Shown here: piece after piece, positions 20,221 through 24,474 of the stretch
Numbering within the stretch: position 1 is the stretch's first letter
Layout: each line of letters opens with the position of its first letter
NCBI GenBank assembly: GCA_910592205.1
Contig: CAJVPJ010000461.1
Location: forward strand, 1-24,474
Source: Paraglomus occultum
Taxonomy: Eukaryota; Glomeromycota; Glomeromycetes; Paraglomerales; Paraglomeraceae
Direction: 5' to 3'
Length of the DNA stretch: 24,474 nucleotides
Notes under the pieces: model-generated
The model's input: only the letters and a program-made list of their open reading frames with translations
Told to the model about the DNA's origin: nothing
The model's database searches: none
Made by a program: the position numbers and the translations under genes

Positions 20221-20916
20221 TTATACGTCGTAGTCTGCATAACGGCAGTAGTCGCATTGACATTCTTTATAAACAAGACTTTCTTCAGGGTCATAGACAT
20301 GTACAACAGGCGCTGTCTTACTAAACGTGGGATGCTCCAAATGAACATGTTTCGTAGGCTTATTCTCTTTCTTTGCTGTCTTTGAGTTCCTCTGGGGAAT
20401 GTTAACATTTAATAAGCTGTTATTTGAATAAGAGTAAGAACTCGACGGAGAAGCGTCTGCCAACAGTGAATCTTTACATATGTCAGTCTGTTGATAAGCA
20501 AGATTACCAAGCACCTCGCGAAGCCGCCGTCGTTGGATGTTATCGGTAATCGGTAGCTTGTTGTTATGTTGCATTATGTCACTCCAGTCATTCCTAATAT
20601 CGGCCGTCAAACATATACTACCTGCGGTTCTGAGTTGAGACATCCATTTATGTTCGAGAGCTATTTGTTCTTTATCGGCTACTGTCTGATAAAATATGTA
20701 ATCTTTTTCGTCATTCACTTGCCCAAGAGATATTGTGGTGCCTATTTTTGTCAGGGTTCCATCAGAATTCTCCTTATATTTATAGTGGAATGTCATGGTG
20801 TATTGTGGGTGACGATATTCCATGACATATCCATTCTTTCCAACGAGGGGAGTGTAAACGTACATTTCGACCGCTTTCTTCTTCTTTCGAAGAGTTGGCC
20901 GCAATTTTCGTAGCAT
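20221..20916 (-). CDS. Intronless orphan protein, 231 aa
   Basis: A single uninterrupted minus-strand ORF from ATG 20916 to TAA. The N-terminus is very basic (MLRKLRPTLRKKKK). Residues about 18-90 alternate hydrophobic and polar residues as in a beta-rich fold (YTPLVGKNGYVMEYRH, TMTFHYKYKENSDGTLTKIG). Residues 100-140 look helical (WMSQLRT, NIQRRRLREVLGNL). A Ser/Asn-rich linker (about 155-175) leads to a charged tail and a Cys cluster at the C-terminus (ECQCDYCRYADYDV). No signal peptide or membrane segment is evident. Its length, composition and codon use are convincing for a real gene, but I do not recognise the family. Upstream on the minus strand (20930-21030) is a CT-rich tract that may be its promoter. 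Confidence 0.82.
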   Translation of the reverse strand: MLRKLRPTLRKKKKAVEMYVYTPLVGKNGYVMEYRHPQYTMTFHYKYKENSDGTLTKIGTTISLGQVNDEKDYIFYQTVADKEQIALEHKWMSQLRTAGSICLTADIRNDWSDIMQHNNKLPITDNIQRRRLREVLGNLAYQQTDICKDSLLADASPSSSYSYSNNSLLNVNIPQRNSKTAKKENKPTKHVHLEHPTFSKTAPVVHVYDPEESLVYKECQCDYCRYADYDV

Positions 20917-23162
20917 TGTGGGTTTAATGTATATGCAGCGTAGTTGGTTGTAAACGAGACCCGGGGGTGGTAGAGAGATGAGAGGTGGAGTAGTGGCTGG
21001 GGGGAAGAAAAGATGGAAGAATCAAAATTGTGTTTAATTGAGAAATATTGGGAATTTTAGTCTTTCTTGCGTAGCACAACGTGCGATTGGAGATGGTCAA
21101 GTAGAAACGAGGCACGAGATCGCTTTACCATCCCATCGAAAGGTTGGAAAGTTTTGATTGGGTCGGGTATAAAGGTGCGATTGTAAAATAGATCACTTAC
21201 AATAATGGCAATCGATATGATTATATTCTTACTGTTACGGGCGTTCCAATGAAAATTCTAGCTGGGCAATTCATGTGATTTTAGTCCCCTAAATTGCTAT
21301 TTCCATTGCAAGCTTAGCAAAGTCTTGGCACCATTGTTAGACTGTCTTGCAATCCAAATTGAGAATGTTACTTAACGCTATTAAACGTCCATGTTAGGCA
21401 TAAACCATTTCGTAAACCTTGGTAAATTACTGCATTCTAAACAAAGTTCAGGGGGTCAAATGAACAAATATCCAATGGGTATTAATATTATATAATTCCG
21501 TTTTTGTTACTCTATACATTTCATGACACTGAGACGAAGTTTTATCATTTGTTCTTGGGGCTTTTTTGTTTGGATTTGCGTTTCGACCGGACGATTTGAA
21601 CTTTCTATTATTACAACATAGGCGATTGTTGTAACACAATATGTAACAAATTCGGAGTTGAAACCTCACAAGTGAAACAGACACATCATGGACTGTACAT
21701 AGTGCATTTGGTTTGTTATATGATGTAACAATTCTAAATGCTCTAAATATATTCGTGTGCAAATATTAACCTAAAATAGAATAGAATAATATACGTTAGT
21801 CACATAATAGTATTATTAGAACACAATGTTGTTTAATTGCGATCACATATTTACCAATACGCTGTTCGGCAAAACATTCAAGACAATCTTTTATGAAAAG
21901 AAATAACGAGAGCAAACTTTAAAGAAACACAAATCTAATCTTAATACAATGAAACAATTGTTACGTCGAATGATTGGTAAAGTGACTGCAATCGTATCAA
22001 TTTACAGTTGTAGTAAAAAGTTTCCAGACTATAGTAAACTTGATTTTCGTCATATTACTGTAATTTAGTTGATAAATTATCAAAATACTCATAATATTTG
22101 ACAATCACTCTACCATGAATTTCATTCGACCGTTCTCTTTTCCCCATATCTTTCATGCTAGACTGTCGGTTAATGTCTATCTGTGAAATTTCATGCACTC
22201 ATTAGTCTGCAAGAACAGAGATGGGAGTCGTTTACTTGCCCGACAAAACCAGCAATATTTCAAAGTTATCCTTTTTGGGTAGTTTTTTGTCGGGCAAATG
22301 AACCGGACCCACAGAGATAAACCATTCGTGATATAACCAAACGATATTTCCGTAACTTGCAATTTTAGACGTAAGCGCACCCTCTAACGATAGGAAAGTG
22401 CACTTATCATTAGAATTATTTAGTCAAAAGTTTTGAAAACAGCAAACAAACAAACAAAACAAAATCACAGTTCTCGGTTGGCGGACATTATTAATGTTGT
22501 TTCTACACTTTTCCCATTCTTTTAGTACTCGAGAACCCACGATTAATGTGATCCGACTTTCTCCGCTAGTATTTAAATGATTCAATGCTGTAATGCTTGT
22601 TCCCGAAAAGATATTTTGTAGATTCTGATGATAACAATAAAGCTCGACTAACAAAAAAATTCTCAGCATTCTAAGATTAGTTATAATTATGCTATTGAGC
22701 GAAATATAAAACGAGTAATACAAAATAAAATTATAAATAGTACACTTCTTCGATTTTGGATTTGATTAGTTGTTGTTCTAGACTAATTGTTTGGCCATTT
22801 GGCGCACTGTTCACATCTTAGGTATGTTGCGCAAATGTATTACTGCTAACCACGATTTGTTGACTATAAATCTTAATAAAAACTGTTGTCTGATAACTTA
22901 TATTTGGTTCTTTTAAGTAATCGAAATCCAAACAGCAACATAATCGCATACACATCAATCACGTGAGAATTGGAAATCGAGTTAAGACATAAATGGTAAC
23001 TTGCTTTACCCAGACTAATTCCAGATGATATCGCCCTTCCCGTATATCTCACGATTATTCCGTCAGACGGAAGGGGTCGGTTTGCTCGATGGCAGAGCAT
23101 AAATAATAAGAAAGGCGTTATTCATACAAACATTTCGGATAAGATATTTTAAAGCTAATAGA
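20917..23162. other. Intergenic region between divergent genes
   Basis: About 2.2 kb between the starts of the minus-strand orphan and the plus-strand NTF2-like gene, so both promoters should lie here. It contains an inverted repeat (22236-22297) and a minus-strand frame near 22720-22430 that reads well apart from several TAG/TAA codons. Otherwise nothing was recognised; the ORFs at 21448-21762, 22177-22380 and 22873-23100 have no domain or splice support. Confidence 0.5.
22236..22297. repeat. Inverted repeat, 13-bp perfect arms
   Basis: TTGCCCGACAAAA (22236-22248) and its exact complement (22285-22297) enclose 36 bp, with weaker pairing extending outward (CGTTTAC against ATGAACCG). It could be a tiny foldback element or a hairpin. 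No flanking target duplication is obvious. Confidence 0.8.
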
Positions 23163-24135
23163 ATGGAAGCTCCAACACAAGAACTGCCGACCGTATGTAT
23201 GCTTTCTTGTTACCAGCAATACTGGTGAACCATTACAGCTAATCACTATACTTGATAACAGTTAATAAAGAGACTTTTGACTACGGACTCGGAAGAGCAG
23301 CTAGAGGAATTTTGTATGTAAAACGTATTACATGTAAAGATTTACAACAGGTACCTCTTGCTTACACTTGCATTTTCCATCTTAATAGTCACGTCGGAAG
23401 TGGAATTCAGACATCCCCTTGTCATTATTCAGAGCAGTCCAGATTCACGCAATAAGCTTTTTTCGCTATATAAATACTGCCAAGGTACGATAGCAGAGTA
23501 ACGCTGTCGTAAATCACGATTTTACTTTTATTAACTATTACAAGTCAATAGTGTTGACGGGCCCCCATCAGGTGGAAGTACATGAAGTTAGTAAGTATCA
23601 AGGACTTTAGGCCTGATCTGGAAGGATATTAACAGTAACCATCATCGGTTAATAACAATCTTGCTTTATTAAGTGTTCGATCCACACAAGAAGATAGGGT
23701 TTATCCATTACACGACAAAATTGCATCCTTTGCTCTTTCCGTATTTGACCGTTACTGTCAGGTTAGTCTTCTTACAATCGGAGTCATTGATTACGTTACA
23801 CTATGACTATTTAAACGAACACCATCTTCCCACCATTCGTTTACAAACATTGGTCTTTTCAAATTGTTATCTTTCAAACATCCAATAGAACAATGAGCCA
23901 TGCTGACTTTCGCGTTAACAAAGACGGTAGATGGATTATATCCAAAATGGAAGACTTTATTTCTAACGAAGATCTTCTGAACTTGGTCGTTCCCTATTCT
24001 CAACCGATTGTAAATTATTTCAAAGCAATCGGCGGTCTGGCCAGCATTAGCGCTGGGAAGGTCTTGGAGAAAATTGGGTGGTTCGAAAAGGAGGTGGATC
24101 GAGAGACAGAAAGTGACTGGGTTGTAGAAAGATGA
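23163..24135 (+). CDS. SigF-like NTF2-fold protein, 6 exons, 183 aa
   Basis: Exons: 23163-23192, 23262-23313, 23389-23484, 23552-23590, 23674-23761, 23889-24135; total 552 nt, in frame, TGA stop. Introns of 67-127 bp all have GT...AG ends, and the phases agree. The protein has the order of motifs of the fungal SigF-like NTF2-like domain family: an N-terminal EAPTQELPTLIKRLL helix, a FFTSEVEFRHPL strand after the first helices, SRNKLFSLYKYCQVL, a VEVHEVMFDPHKK strand, a long strand pair (GFIHYTTKLHPLLFPYLTVT), then WIISKMEDFISNEDLLNLV and a C-terminal region with a hydrophobic helix ending KVLEKIGWFEKE. The family assignment is from memory of its members, not a search. NTF2 folds form cone-shaped pockets, but no catalytic residues can be assigned and the biological role is unknown. 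The last exon alone is visible as an ORF; the short early exons are the less certain part. Confidence 0.85.
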
Positions 24136-24179
24136 TAGGCTGATTGGCAAACTGGTTGGATAGCGTAGTTTTTCTTTGT

Positions 24180-24185
24180 AATAAA
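24180..24185 (+). terminator. Poly(A) signal AATAAA of the SigF-like gene
   Basis: AATAAA 45 bp after the TGA stop, in an AT-rich context. Position and sequence fit cleavage/polyadenylation of the upstream gene. Confidence 0.5.
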
Positions 24186-24313
24186 AGATTTTTCTAATTA
24201 CTGAACGCGTCTGTATTGATTTTACTTATTCATGACTATTCTCTATCAGTTGATTTTTCCATACACCATGAGCGCTACCGAAATTCTGGAACAGTCTGTA
24301 AACAATGTACATA

Positions 24314-24474
24314 CAGTCTGTCTCAAAAAAGACCGGAATTGGAAAAAAGACAATTACACAATAACCACTGTAGCAAATAATAACTTGTTTGAAAGATAAA
24401 AAGGGATAGATTTTATTAATAAATTTTAGTACGGAATTCGCTCTCCATTACTTTCAATAACAAGCTTACAACGC
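24314..24474 (-). mobile_element. 3' end of a Tc1/mariner-like element, cut by the window edge
   Basis: A terminal sequence CAGTCTGTCTCAAAAAAGAC starts at 24314, directly after TA (24312-24313). On the minus strand the last 15 codons of a transposase enter from the right edge and stop at TAA (24426-24428): RCKLVIESNGERIPY. This matches the RC..VI...G....Y ending common in Tc1/IS630-type transposases. The distance from stop to terminus (about 110 bp) is normal. The rest of the element lies beyond the window. The terminus differs from that of the 10277-10827 element, so it is a different family. Confidence 0.85.

Noticed and set aside
22424-22723. Minus-strand coding-like stretch between divergent genes
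   Set aside because: Four or more stops in the best frame and no splice-site support; too weak to call even as a pseudogene.
23252-23455. 67-aa plus-strand ORF
   Set aside because: It reads through introns 1-2 of the NTF2-like gene in a different frame; the spliced model explains the region better.

Overview
The window is nuclear DNA of a fungus, most likely an early-diverging one (Mucoromycota in the broad sense). This is inferred from gene content: a fungal RSC1/2-type bromodomain-BAH protein, a Pumilio protein with a fungal-looking N-terminal half, and a member of the fungal SigF-like NTF2-fold family. The genes carry many short introns (mostly 67-170 bp) with GTRNGT-type donors, the DNA is AT-rich, and Tc1-type transposon remains are scattered through it. 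No ribosome-binding sites, operons or CRISPR arrays were seen. Species cannot be named from the sequence.

Layout: (1) 897-5472, minus: an 11-exon Pumilio (PUF) gene that I rebuilt in frame to 1037 aa. (2) About 5.5-16.1 kb: a gene-poor island holding a deleted Tc1-like element (10277-10827), a three-copy tandem repeat (about 9625-10030), an 80-bp-class minisatellite joined to a transposase start fragment (14340-14999), and several stretches that read like decayed coding sequence. (3) 16101-18629, minus: a 9-exon bromodomain-BAH gene, 550 aa, resembling RSC1/RSC2. (4) 20221-20916, minus: an intronless 231-aa orphan. (5) 23163-24135, plus: a 6-exon, 183-aa SigF-like NTF2-fold gene, almost invisible in single-ORF views. 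(6) 24314 to the right edge: the 3' end of another Tc1-like element.

The two best understood genes are housekeeping regulators: the PUF protein acts on mRNA 3' UTRs and the bromodomain-BAH protein on chromatin. Nothing links them functionally apart from proximity. Most premature stops in the decayed stretches could come from C-to-T changes at CAA, CAG or CGA codons, which would fit a RIP-like or deamination process. That is a hypothesis, because AT-rich DNA also produces open frames by chance. I found no convincing new multi-gene system. The most interesting items are the transposase fragment/minisatellite junction, the apparent pseudogene island, and the orphan gene.
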